Shown here: positions 1 through 9,140 of the stretch, one piece after another | Layout: the number at the start of each line of letters is the position of its first letter | How positions within the stretch are numbered: position 1 is the stretch's first letter | Origin: Agapetus fuscipes | Taxonomy: Eukaryota > Arthropoda > Insecta > Trichoptera > Glossosomatidae | DNA: 64,000 bases | Direction of reading: 5' to 3' | Assembly: GCA_951799405.1 (NCBI GenBank) | Contig: OX637343.1 | Location: 9,402,524 to 9,466,523 of the forward strand | The notes under the pieces: model-generated | Told to the model about the DNA's origin: nothing | The model's database searches: none | Seen by the model: the letters and a program-made list of their open reading frames with translations, nothing else | Translations under genes and position numbers: made by a program

Positions 1-461
1 CCTGTCACCATCTGCCAACATGTCCCGCAGGAACATTAAATATTACAGAAATATTTAAAAAAATAATTAAATTAGTAATTTTTTCATTTTATTTTTTATT
101 TTGAATAAACACACATAATATATACATAAATCGGAATCGATAAAACGTTTAGGATATTCAAATTTTTACGGTGAAATTATGAAAAAAGGTCGCAGAGGTT
201 AGAAAGTTAAACGAATTATTGAAATGAGATTCAACACGTTACATAAGTATGTAAAATAGTGTGTTCAATGATGTTTATCATCAATAAGTGATCGCAGAAA
301 GAAAGAAGAATTATAAAGAAGAAGAAGAAAGAGAAAAAAACATAGTTGAAATTTTTATATCCAATTTGTTATCTCAGTACTTAATGTTTTAAATTTGTAC
401 GTAAGTACACATGCAACATTTGTAAGCGTTAGAATTTAAATGTAAATGTATCTTTGCAATT

Positions 462-890
462 TATCTAACCTAATCTATGTAAGTTGCAAATATATGTAAC
501 ATTGGGGATTCACATTTTATGCATTTTCACAAGCAAACACGTAAAAGTTCGCACTTAAACATGCCCCATGTGGACTGACAATACAAAAACCCAAATCTCA
601 AATTAACTCAAGCCCTGTCACTCTTGCCGACCTTCCCTGAAACAGGGGTGACATTGGCAAAGTGAACCATTTTCTACAGGTATGCGGTCAACCGCATACC
701 AACCTTCCAAGCTATCTAGAAAAAACTTGTTTTAAAATTTGCTGTCACGCGGTCGGGTCAGTAGGGAAAAGGCATACAATAATTTTGTTATTGTTGCTAA
801 GAACGATAGGGCAATACAAATGTGACGTTGTTTGTCAAGAAAAAACTTAAGCCAAGGAACATACACAACAAGACAAAACTTAATAGATTA
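462..890 (-). mobile_element. RTE-A LINE 3' end, split by a 120-bp insertion
   Basis: Read on the minus strand this is the 3'-UTR module, from GTTGTGTATGTTCCTTGGC to TTGCAACTTA. A foreign segment interrupts it and is bounded by the direct repeat AGAAAAAACTT at 718-728 and 838-848. The left edge holds a short decayed tail. Confidence 0.75.
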
Positions 891-928
891 TATAGGCAAA
901 ATTAAGGAAAGTATTGTTTTCTTAAGAT

Positions 929-2317
929 TTAATTATATCCACTTTGCGGAGATGTAAACTGCGCCACTGAAAGTGCTGGTCTCGCTCGTTCCATCAAGAT
1001 GCCCACAATCTGGACCTTATTAGATGGCGCTCCATACTGACTAGATGGCGCTCCATACTGGCTAGATGGCACGCCATACGAAGTGGAAACTCCCGAGGAT
1101 TCCTCTCGTATTTCTTCTTGCTTGATGATGCTTCTTATCTGCGACATGATGCTCTCGTCCAAGGAGAAGTCTGGAGCTGGTTCCGCGTCGAATACTGAAT
1201 TGGAGTTCAAAGATTCGAGTGCAGGGCTTTGGTAGCTGTACCCTGATGATGCCTGGCTTAGTCCAGATGGCGATGGATAGTTGTACCCTGATCCGGATGA
1301 TTGGAGATTGGAGGATTGCCCTTGAGGAGCGTTGTAGTTGTATCCAGAAGGTGGTTCTGCGGAAGCCAAGAGAACCATGGCGAAGAAGATCAACTGGAAA
1401 TGATAAATTAATTATTTAATTTTTTTTTTTTTTTTAGTGTTGATCTGTTAACACAGTGAAAGTCCATTTTTATAAATATTTAAAAATATAAATGGTAAAA
1501 CATTGTTTTAATTCACTTTATTTTATTATTATTTATTAAAATAAAGTGAATTAAAACAATGTTTTACCATTTATATTTTTGAATATTTATAATTATTTAA
1601 GATTTAAAACAGTGATGTATTGATAATATGACATCCATATACAGAGTTTCTTGACTTGTACGTTGGTAGTTGCAGGGTTCATGTGAGGTTGTTTTTTTTA
1701 GTACCCATGCATCATGTGTAAGCGTGAACTAACCCGTGTCTCCCTGTGGGAAAACATCTAATATAAGTTTAAAATGACATTTTATCGTTTCAACTTAGAT
1801 TACAGATCAGTTTATTTGTGTATGCAGATGTTTCTAGTATATAAAATGAATAGTTTCCTCACGACCTTTGACAATTCCTTTGGAGACGAACGGAGCTATT
1901 CTCAGACATTTTGGTCGTGCGTTGAGCCCACGATTTGACAAACTAATAATGCCTGGGCTGGAAGTCTCATCACCAGGATTATTCTTACCTACCGAATATC
2001 GGTAATATTTGTATGAAGACTAATTGCTGTTCACTTGCGGCCATCCTGGATTGACAGGTCTTCATACAAATATTACCGATATTCGGTAGGTAAGAATAAT
2101 CGTGGTGATGAGACTTCCAGCCCAGGCATCATTAGTTTGTCAAAGCGTGGGCTCAACGGACGACTAAAATGTCTAAGAATAGCACCGAATGAGTTCAGAA
2201 GTTGCTCTAAATGTGCAACATGGTTACAAGATTATACATCTCCTCTTAAAAATATATTTTCATGATTGTTTACAAACTAAAATACAAAACAATACTTACA
2301 GATTGTATGAGCTTCAT
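929..2317 (-). CDS. Secreted Tyr-rich GYNY/QYGAPS-repeat protein, two exons (cuticle or pro-resilin-like?)
   Basis: Exon 1 is 2300-2317 (MKLIQS) and ends at a GTAAGT donor. Exon 2 is 929-1393, after a CAG acceptor at 1394-1396. The intron is phase 0, and joining gives 160 residues starting MKLIQSLIFFAMVLLASA, a clear signal peptide that only exists after splicing. The mature part is low complexity: SGYNY/SGYSY motifs in the first 50 residues, an acidic helix-like stretch around residues 78-105 (FSLDESIMSQIRSIIKQEEI), then YGVPSS, QYGAPSS and QYGAPS repeats, and a closing SGYN. QYGAPS recalls resilin-type and low-complexity cuticle proteins, and Tyr-rich repeats suit cross-linked extracellular matrix, but no chitin-binding R&R domain is visible. 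The function is inferred from composition only. The intron holds a foldback MITE and a 55-bp hairpin. No AATAAA is evident after the stop. Confidence 0.8.
1471..1591. repeat. Near-perfect 55-bp hairpin inside the intron of the Tyr-rich gene
   Basis: Arms 1471-1525 and 1537-1591 are reverse complements at 54 of 55 positions. The exception (1481/1581) would be a G-U wobble in RNA. The loop is 11 nt. It is AT-rich with no recognised terminal motif: either a small foldback MITE or a long-hairpin RNA source. Confidence 0.9.
1646..1805 (+). mobile_element. RTE-A 3' end, internally deleted copy
   Basis: TTCTTGACTTGTACGTTGG is followed directly by the middle of the module (TTGCAGGGTTCATG) and ends at TTTCAACTTAGATTACAGAT. 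The segment with the CCCTG/CAGGG hairpin is missing. Confidence 0.7.
1891..2187. mobile_element. Foldback MITE FB-1, best copy
   Basis: Arms 1891-2020 and 2057-2187 are about 130 bp each and about 95% complementary, with a 36-bp centre containing TTCACTTGCGGCCATC. The diagnostic arm motif is TACCGATATTCGGTAGGTAA. Relatives lie at 14105-14340, 58384-58840, 60325-60510 and, in part, 60792-60898. No coding capacity. Confidence 0.8.
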
Positions 2318-2381
2318 GTTAATGTTTGTTTAACTACACAATGGGTATATTAGTTCCGTTTACCCTTGTCGCCTTTTCAAC

Positions 2382-2416
2382 AATGATGTGCATCTTTGTT
2401 TGCATTGACTTTTATA
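2382..2416 (-). promoter_or_regulatory. Core promoter (TATA box plus initiator) of the Tyr-rich secreted protein gene
   Basis: On the minus strand TATAAAAG lies at 2416-2409. An initiator-like TCATT lies at 2386-2382, with its A at 2384, 32 nt downstream of the TATA start, which is the canonical spacing. The predicted 5' UTR is then 67 nt to the ATG at 2317. Confidence 0.7.
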
Positions 2417-2609
2417 CTGGGAAAAGTAAAAAAAAAAAAAATGTCAGCGAGCTGATCTGGCTAAAAAATTAACATTCCAGTAGAGAGCTTTAGATGGAGC
2501 TAATATTCAACTTTCTTTGGACGAAATTTTTAAGTATTTCCAACAAAAATCTCATAAAAACAGGCCCGTATTAAAAGTTGAAAAAAAAAGATTTCATTAT
2601 ATTTTATGA

Positions 2610-3145
2610 TGTCGTGGTAGAGGAAGACCGAGAAAGGTATGGATGGACCAAATATCCGAAATTGCGGATGAATGGAATATCCAGAGTCATAATAAAAGAA
2701 GAGCCTGTATGAAGAAGGTTATGACTCTGGAGGAAATGAAAGAAGTATGTAAGGACAGAAAGAAATGGCGGTTGATCTGTAATGTTGGCAGCTAGGGTTT
2801 ATTAAATTGGAATTTGTTTTCTATTTGTTGTCCATAGATATTATTATTTAGTGATGTATAAAATGTAATTTGTCGTGTATGTTCCTTGACTTATAGGTTG
2901 GTGTGCGGCTGACCACCCATGCTGTAAAAATGGTTCACTTTGCCAATGTCACCCCTGTCTCAGGGAAGGACGGCAAGAGTTGCAGCGTGTATGTCCATTT
3001 GAGATTTGGTTTTTATGTTGTAGGTTCACATGAGGCATGTGCAAGCGCGAACTTGTATGTGTCTGGTTGTGAGAATGCATGTAATGTGAATCTCGAATGT
3101 AACATATCTTTGCAACTTAGATTAGATTAGATTAGATTAGATTAT
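2610..3145 (+). mobile_element. RTE-A LINE, 5'-truncated, with ORF C-terminus, 3' UTR and tail
   Basis: An open frame at 2610-2795 encodes the LINE C-terminus (CRGRGRPRKVWMDQISEIA, then KKWRLICNVGS and stop). A 3' UTR follows and passes without a break into the abundant module (2887 onward), ending in (ATTAGATT)n at 3119-3143. This copy and 7963-8640 show what the short module copies are. Confidence 0.85.
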
Positions 3146-3400
3146 CGCTACCTTGAAGGTAAAACTGAATAGGGCATATTAAGCTTCCAGGGGCTTCTCA
3201 AATAAATGAACATTTTTTTCCTATTTTCTACGAAAGAAGACACTAAAAAAAGTGTGATAATACTGTAGTTAAGAGGTTTATCATGAACACTTACTTATAA
3301 AAGTCTACTATGACAAGTTGTACCCAATAAAATGTTTAATCTCTGATTTCTCACATCAGTAAATCAGCAATTCAGTTTTACCTTTGTGGTGATATTACCG
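3142..3400. mobile_element. MITE-Y copy
   Basis: Ends are inverted: ATCGCTACCTTGAAGGTAAA on the left, and the complement of a CAGTTTTACCTTTGTGGTGA end on the right. A related copy is 24297-24548, a right-end fragment is at 10582-10622, and a more distant relative begins near 53805. Non-coding. Confidence 0.55.
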
Positions 3401-3705
3401 CTCCGTAGTCTAGTGGTTAACACTTCTGACTCGTAAATGGAAGGTTGTAGGCTCGAATCCCGGTGGAGCAAAAAAAAAATACAATTTATGTTTGCACATA
3501 CGCTCTTCGCTGGATGAAAAATTCATATACCTCTACCAAAGATTGGTCACTAAAGGTCCATCCAGCGTTACAGCAACTGGGTCTTGCTTGAGAATCGTCG
3601 CTTTCTACAGCGACGACTAAGCTCGCAGAGGGCTCTTGAGGTGTGATACACACAAAAACAGCGCTCACCAAATAAATCATCCTATTATTATTATTATTAT
3701 TAACA
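3398..3705 (+). mobile_element. SINE-B (tRNA-derived), near full length
   Basis: The tRNA-like head carries an A box (TAGTCTAGTGGTTAACACT) and a B box (GGCTCGAATCCCGG). The body follows (CTTCGCTGGATGAAAAATTC, then GTCGTCGCT-like and GAGGGCTCTTGAGGTGTG), and the tail is AATAAATCATCCT(ATT)n. The head has no matching acceptor stem, so this is not a functional tRNA gene. Confidence 0.8.
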
Positions 3706-3787
3706 TCTCTCTATTCCTGGATGTAAGTCCCAGTTGTTAAGCTTTGTGCAGCCATCTCCTCCCTGCAGTCCATTAGACGTTATCCAA

Positions 3788-4020
3788 ACATTTCAACTGA
3801 TTGTACATTAAGGCTTTCACGGCCGGCACTTGACACAATCTTAAAATTTCCACAGGCCGTTGACAGTTCCGTGCTAAGGAAATCAGAACGCCTGAAAAAA
3901 TACGCTGAGGAGGCCCATCGCAGATAATGGGCGAAACGTCCGGAAAAAAGTGTAACAAAAAAGTGTAACAAACTTCCGATAGAACATGGCTACACAACCC
4001 GAGAAAAATTTCAACTGATG
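3788..4020 (+). mobile_element. Penelope-like element fragment with hammerhead-like motif
   Basis: A CTGAGGA box at 3905-3911 is followed by a perfect 6-bp stem (GCCCAT 3913-3918 with ATGGGC 3927-3932) and then GAAAC at 3933-3937. This is the layout of hammerhead motifs in Penelope-like elements, with a T-to-G change in the CTGATGA core. TTTCAACTGAT occurs at both sides (about 3791 and 4008) and may be a target duplication. Confidence 0.5.
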
Positions 4021-4189
4021 TTTCTTAGGCCTTTTTTTAGGCCCGGTATTTTAAAGTTATGTTATATTTTAATAAAATATTGCTTAAACTTTTACTGAAA
4101 ATACTGAAGCTTAAGTTAATTAAGTCTCAAAAACTACCCAAGTGAAAAGCCCCGCCCCAAAATCTAAGAAATGATTTTACCTTTTATTT

Positions 4190-4365
4190 TAGCATGGGTG
4201 GTCAGCTTCATATCAAAGTCAAGGGATAATAATATACATAGATTACAATTTTAAATATATATTTGCAACTAGTTATAGATTAAAAAGCTCTAAGTGTCAA
4301 GATTTTTGTAAGTTGAAAAATATTACAGTACAGGTGGTCAGCCTCATACCACCAATATTAATAAT
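4190..4365. repeat. Scrambled RTE-A 3' fragments
   Basis: Short pieces of the module (GGGTGGTCAGCTTCATA, TTTGCAACTAGTTATAGATT, GGTGGTCAGCCTCATACC) lie out of order. They are decayed insertion debris. Confidence 0.5.
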
Positions 4366-4574
4366 AATATGAAAAAGTATCTATTTTTACCTCCATCCGT
4401 CCCATAGCGATTTTAGTAACTAATTAATAAATTAATGTCTTATGTAAATGCCTACCGTGATACGTACAGCCATCTTATGTAACTTACTGCAATCGCCTGG
4501 CTAAGTTATTCCCAAACAAAAAGTGCATAGATAATATAGAAGATAATTTTTGATAATTTATAGTTTACCTTTAC

Positions 4575-4680
4575 ATTCAGCAATATTGTAAGCGCGAACT
4601 ACACGTGTTGGTTTGTGGGCATACATCTGAGAGCTTTAAATGAATATATCCTTGCAACTTAGATTATAGATTAAAGGTGT
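4575..4680 (+). mobile_element. RTE-A 3' half copy
   Basis: Only the last 100 bp of the module is present, from TTCAGCAATATTGTAAGCGC to CTTAGATTATAGATTA. Confidence 0.75.
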
Positions 4681-4741
4681 ATTATAGACCTTTCATAGGA
4701 AGATTTTACATTTATTCTGTAGAAATTCCTTGACTTACCTA

Positions 4742-4915
4742 TAGGTACAAATGCTGCATGCGTAGGTACCTACAAATTAAAATCCAAGCCTCGAATGCAC
4801 ATACACCCTGCAACTTTTGCCGACCTGCCCTGAAACGGAGGTGACATTGTCAAAATGAAACTTTTTTGCGGTATGGGTGGTCAGTCTCATACCTACTCAT
4901 CAGTCAAGGAACAAC
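4742..4915 (-). mobile_element. RTE-A 3' end, partial
   Basis: The 5' two thirds of the module is on the minus strand, ending at AGTCAAGGAAC. The distal part with TTGCAACTTAG is missing. Confidence 0.7.
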
Positions 4916-4983
4916 GAAAATAACTGACAAAATAATCTAAATTATTTAAAACACAGTTTTAATTCACTTATTTATTATTATCA

Positions 4984-5240
4984 TTCTTTGACTTACAGGT
5001 TGGAATGATGCTGACCACCCATACCGTAACAAATTACTCACTTTGCCATTGTCACCCCCGTTTCAGGGAAGTTCGGCAAAAGTTGCAGGGTGTACGTGTA
5101 TTTGAAGTTTGGATTTTAATTTACATGTACAATGTATTGTACACACAGCACGTGTCTGTTTGTGGGCATGCATTGAGTGTGATTTTTAAATATTAATCTA
5201 TCTTTGCAACTTAGTTATAGATAATAGATTGTAGATAAAA
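4984..5240 (+). mobile_element. RTE-A 3' end
   Basis: Complete module from TTCTTTGACTTACAGGTTGG to TTTGCAACTTAGTTATAGAT, with a degenerate ATAGATT tail. Confidence 0.8.
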
Positions 5241-5514
5241 ACATGTTAACATTAATTAACAGTAGGTAATTTTGTAAAACAAAAATAATACAATGGGATT
5301 GGCGCTATACTTGTAAAATAAATGAACGAAAGGGGCAAGCGACAAACCTCAGAAGTTTCCAAAAGTGAAGGATATTTTATATAGTGAGTGTTTTTTGTTG
5401 TTATTTGAATCTACATCGAATCCCAAAGAAAATCCCAAAATTCGAAATGATTTTTCACTCGGTAAATACACAAACCCTTGAAAAATTATAAAAATGATAT
5501 CTCAAATGAACAAA

Positions 5515-5625
5515 GCAGTCTGCAACTCTTGCTGACCTTCCCTTAAAATAGGGGTGACATTGACAAAGTAAACCGTTTTTTACAGTATGGGTGCTCAACT
5601 TATACCTACCTATTAGTCAAGTAAC
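5515..5625 (-). mobile_element. RTE-A 3' end, first half only
   Basis: The hairpin half of the module is on the minus strand between TGCAACTCTTGCTGACC and TATTAGTCAAGTAAC. Confidence 0.7.
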
Positions 5626-5724
5626 ATGGAAAATATTTGTTTTAAAAAAATATAACTTTTTTAAACACGGTTTTATAGCAGGAATTCAATATAATCTACT
5701 TATTATATGTAGAATATACTGTAA

Positions 5725-5960
5725 CCGCAACTCTGACGCCAATCAGCTAGGGGTGGCCAGAGCCCCTGCAGATTTGACTCACTTTATTTTCTATCACTGC
5801 ATATCTCTTTCAATTCATTCATATCCATTAGCCTTTTCACACATTTACTTCTTTTACATTCGCCTTGTTTATCGGTTTTACCAATCTGATCCAGTCATAC
5901 TTTTATCTGTCTTTCCTTTCCTCTTTCTTCTTTCACATCTACTCTGTACAGTGTACAAAG
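5725..5960 (-). mobile_element. RTE-B LINE 3' fragment, decayed
   Basis: The minus strand resembles the coding end at 26860-27005, including GGCCACCCCTAGCTGATTGGC and a degenerate KRLMDMNELKEICSDRK-like stretch with an in-frame stop. The 159-residue plus-strand frame over this area is the antisense of the fragment. Confidence 0.6.
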
Positions 5961-6113
5961 ATTATATAAATAGAGTTCAAATACATTGTGTTGAATTTAT
6001 ATTCCATAAAAACATAAAATACTGGACACAAAAGCAATTGAAAGATGGGGCCATTAATTCACAATTGTAATTTACAAACCTGTTTTGATCATATAACATT
6101 TTTTATGTAAAAC

Positions 6114-6548
6114 TGCATATCGACGGCTAAAAGGAAGTAGCGCATAAGCGACACAAACTTAATTGTTCTGGCGGGCAGTTTAAAGTCTGACATTGCAGAA
6201 AAATGACATGACTTTTTATTTTTTATCAAATCGTTAAAACCAAAACAGCTCTAAAATAAAGGCATTTATGAGCATTATTATTAATGTGGTATTACGATGT
6301 TTTACGATTTTTTTATGTCACGAAAGCCTTTAGGACAAAAAAGGACAAAATCTTGTCGGTTACACCAAAACCATACTTCGAGAACGCAGTTGTTTGTTTG
6401 GGCATAAACAACAACAAAAAATCATCGTATAGAGCTACGGGAGCTAGCGCATTAGAATGAGCGGAAAATTTTATGTACGATAGCATTTATAACTTTTTTT
6501 GACCAAAACGTCGCTTATACCCTACTTCCTTTTAACCCTCGATATGCG
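6114..6548. mobile_element. MITE-Z with about 38-bp terminal inverted repeats
   Basis: Left GCATATCGACGGCTAAAAGG (from 6115) matches the complement of the right end, which finishes CCTCGATATGC at 6547. The repeats run inward about 38 bp to AAGCGAC/GTCGCTT with a few mismatches. The interior is non-coding. Confidence 0.65.
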
Positions 6549-6856
6549 TTATTTATGTTAATGACCACAAAGACAGCTTATATGCATTTTTGCTCATAAA
6601 TAATGCATAGAAAACTCATATCCAAGCAATGAAATTTGATGTTTTTTTGTTGTTTAAGTAAAAACGATAGTTTGATTGATTGTAGAGGCATTAACTTTGT
6701 AATCGTTCATCTTAAGAGATAAAAAGATCTCTTAAAAACGATAGTGTTTTCTCATCTATCCATTTTTGAGAATGCGTAAAAAATAACGTACTTTTCACTG
6801 CATTTCAGGAACGTGCGCAGCATTTTAAGCGTGGGTAGGCAACCATATGGAAATTC

Positions 6857-7215
6857 ATCGTTTACACAAGGTTGTAAAGGTATTCGGGGTACTTACCTAC
6901 AAGGTTGTATAGGTATTCGGGGTACTAACTTACGTTTACACAAGGTTGTATGGGTATTCGGGAAACTTACCTACGTTTACACAAGGTTGTATAGGTATTC
7001 GGGGTACTTACCTTCGTTGACACAAGGTTGTATAGGTATTCGGGGTACTTACCTACGTTTACACAAGGTTGTATAGTTATTTGGGAAACTTACCTACGTT
7101 TACACAAGGTTGTATAGGTATTCGGGGTACTTACCTTCGTTGACACAAGGTTGTATAGGTATTCGGGGTACTTACCTACGTTTACACAAGGTTGCATAGA
7201 TATTCGGGGTACTTA
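6857..7215. repeat. 41-bp tandem repeat, nine units, with a 123-bp higher order
   Basis: The word AAGGTTG recurs at 6868, 6901, 6942, 6983, 7024, 7065, 7106, 7147 and 7188. The first step is 33 bp and all others are exactly 41 bp. Units 3-5 and 6-8 repeat the same variant order (GGGAAACTT; CTTCGTTG; CTACGTTT), so a three-unit block was itself duplicated. It is translatable on the plus strand, but only as satellite. Confidence 0.95.
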
Positions 7216-7962
7216 CCTAAAGAATTGCATATGAAAACACAGACTCATCTCAATGAATGGTAGATTTAAAAAGAAAATAAAAACATGTACTTCAGTAGAT
7301 TAGTAGTTAAAAATATCATGAAGTATAAAAAAAAATACAAAATCATTTATTAAAAAATAATATATAATATTTACACATATGAGTATTTTCATGCACATTA
7401 TAAAAGCAACTTATGGAATAACACAGAATAACAACATTTGTTTCGAATTTTGGCAATTCGGAAAGGATTAGAATAAATTTCACTGGTTTCAGATTCAAAC
7501 ATTTTCTTGGTTGGTTTTAGGTAGGTACGTTTCAGTTTTATTCTTCCTTGTAGTTTAGGGAAATGAAAGTGCCCAGACCCCACAAAGCACTTGAATACAT
7601 AATTTACTTTATTGCCGTGATAAAATTTAATCATCAATATGAAATAATCATTTGTTATGTACACTAAGAATGAATTTAGGTTTATGTTTTTTACACACTA
7701 TAAAATATTTTTTCTGACTGCCCGAACGGCATAAAAAATCAAATTGTAGATATTGAACATCAATAACAAAATAAAATTGAAATTTCTACAATATTGCTTT
7801 GTATTCTTTTAAAAATAGGCATCATTTTTTCAGGTTTGAATATTTTATTGTAAAATGTTCTAACATAAAATTTATAAAACTAGATACAAAAATTGCTATA
7901 TATTTTTTTTTACATTTTTTATTTTTTGTAAATGCATACCTTGTCGTCGTTTAATAAATAAT
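7216..7962. other. AT-rich gap, no gene seen
   Basis: Homopolymer runs and stop-rich frames. I recognise no family here. Confidence 0.5.
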
Positions 7963-8640
7963 AATAATCTATAATCTAAGTTGCAAGGATATATTCATTT
8001 AAAGCTCTCAGATGTATGCCCACAAACCAACAAGTGTAGTTCGCGCTTACAAATGCTGAATGTGTACTTACAAATAAAATCCAAACCTCAAATGAACATA
8101 AGCCCCACAACTTTTGCCGACCTTCCCTGAAACAGGGGTGACATTGGCAAAGTGAACCATTTTTTACAGTATGGGTGGTCAGCCTCATACCAACCTATAA
8201 GTCAAGGAATATGAATAATAAATTACATTTAAATATAAAAAAGAACAAAACCTTACAAAGAAATCTATACAAAAAAAGTCAAAAATTTCCTATGCAAAAA
8301 AATGTAGCAAATGAATACACCAACATTAGAAATCAACATTGCAGATTAGCCGCCACTTCTTCCTGTCCTTGCATACTTCTTTCATTTCATCCAGAGTCAT
8401 AACCTTTTTCATACAAGTCCTCCTTTTATTATGACTCTGGATATCCCAGTCATTCGCTATTTCAGAGATTTGATCCTTCCATACTTTTCTCGGTCTTCCT
8501 CTACCACGACATCCATCTATTCTAGCAACATATACTTTCTTCGTCAATCTTTCATCACTCATTCTCTCCAAATGCCCGAACCATCTTAACATACTTCTTT
8601 TAATCTTCACTTTCACACTTTCTTTTTTAACATACCTATA
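7963..8640 (-). mobile_element. RTE-A LINE, 5'-truncated; reference copy linking ORF to 3' module
   Basis: On the minus strand an open frame at 8616-8326 (96 codons) encodes the LINE C-terminal region (MLRWFGHLERMSDERLTKK, then RGRGRPRKVWKDQISEIAND, ending ICNVDF and stop). It is followed by 3' UTR, the module, and a tail ATTATAGATTATT. The RWFGHxERM and GRGRPRKxWxDQI motifs are typical of RTE-clade C-termini. The frame is intact and the module is nearly identical to 10679-10936, so the copy is young. Confidence 0.85.
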
Positions 8641-8956
8641 TATTTCTTTAAGACAGTTTATAAGAACATTTATGGTAATTTACATGAATTTTCTTCTCTG
8701 GATATGATGCTATATATTATGTAGGTAGTAAAAATATTTTGTGTTTTGAGTTTGAGGCATTGATGACACAAATATTTATATTGGTTGTATAAAATCAAAT
8801 CCGACAATCTAGGATTTTTTGGAAAATGAAATAAATGTGAACAATTTATGAGAAAATTATTTACTGTGTGTACATAGGTAGTTTTCTCATTTTGAAAAAA
8901 AAAATACCTCCTTTGATTATGTGGGTATGCAAGTGAGCGCCATTTTGTAGACAATC

Positions 8957-8962
8957 TTTATT
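8957..8962 (-). terminator. Poly(A) signal of takeout gene A
   Basis: AATAAA on the minus strand, 27 nt downstream of the TAA stop. Confidence 0.75.
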
Positions 8963-8988
8963 TTCTTTTAAGAAAAAATAACTCATCA

Positions 8989-9140
8989 TTAGGCTGGTAT
9001 CAAATCTTCGAAAGGAAATTTCCCGAAGGAGTTGGTCCATATTTCCGTGAAGGCTGTGCTAACCAAGTCGTTGATGAGCGGCTTGATAACCACGAAGCCC
9101 GGCCTCCAGGTGGCGTTGATTATCTTGTCCAGAATGACCT
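8989..9140 (-). CDS. Takeout A exon 5 (C-terminus)
   Basis: Acceptor TTTCCACAG. It encodes EVILDKIINATWRPGFVVIK and on to FGKFPFEDLIPA and TAA. It carries the family NxxW and the C-terminal Phe-rich end. Confidence 0.93.

Noticed and set aside
5591..6070. 159-residue plus-strand ORF
   Set aside because: Antisense of an RTE-B relic plus AT-rich sequence. The hydrophobic look comes from T-rich codons.
6813..7076. Repeat protein encoded by the 41-bp satellite
   Set aside because: The frame follows the satellite and is broken by unit-length changes. No signal or conserved start.
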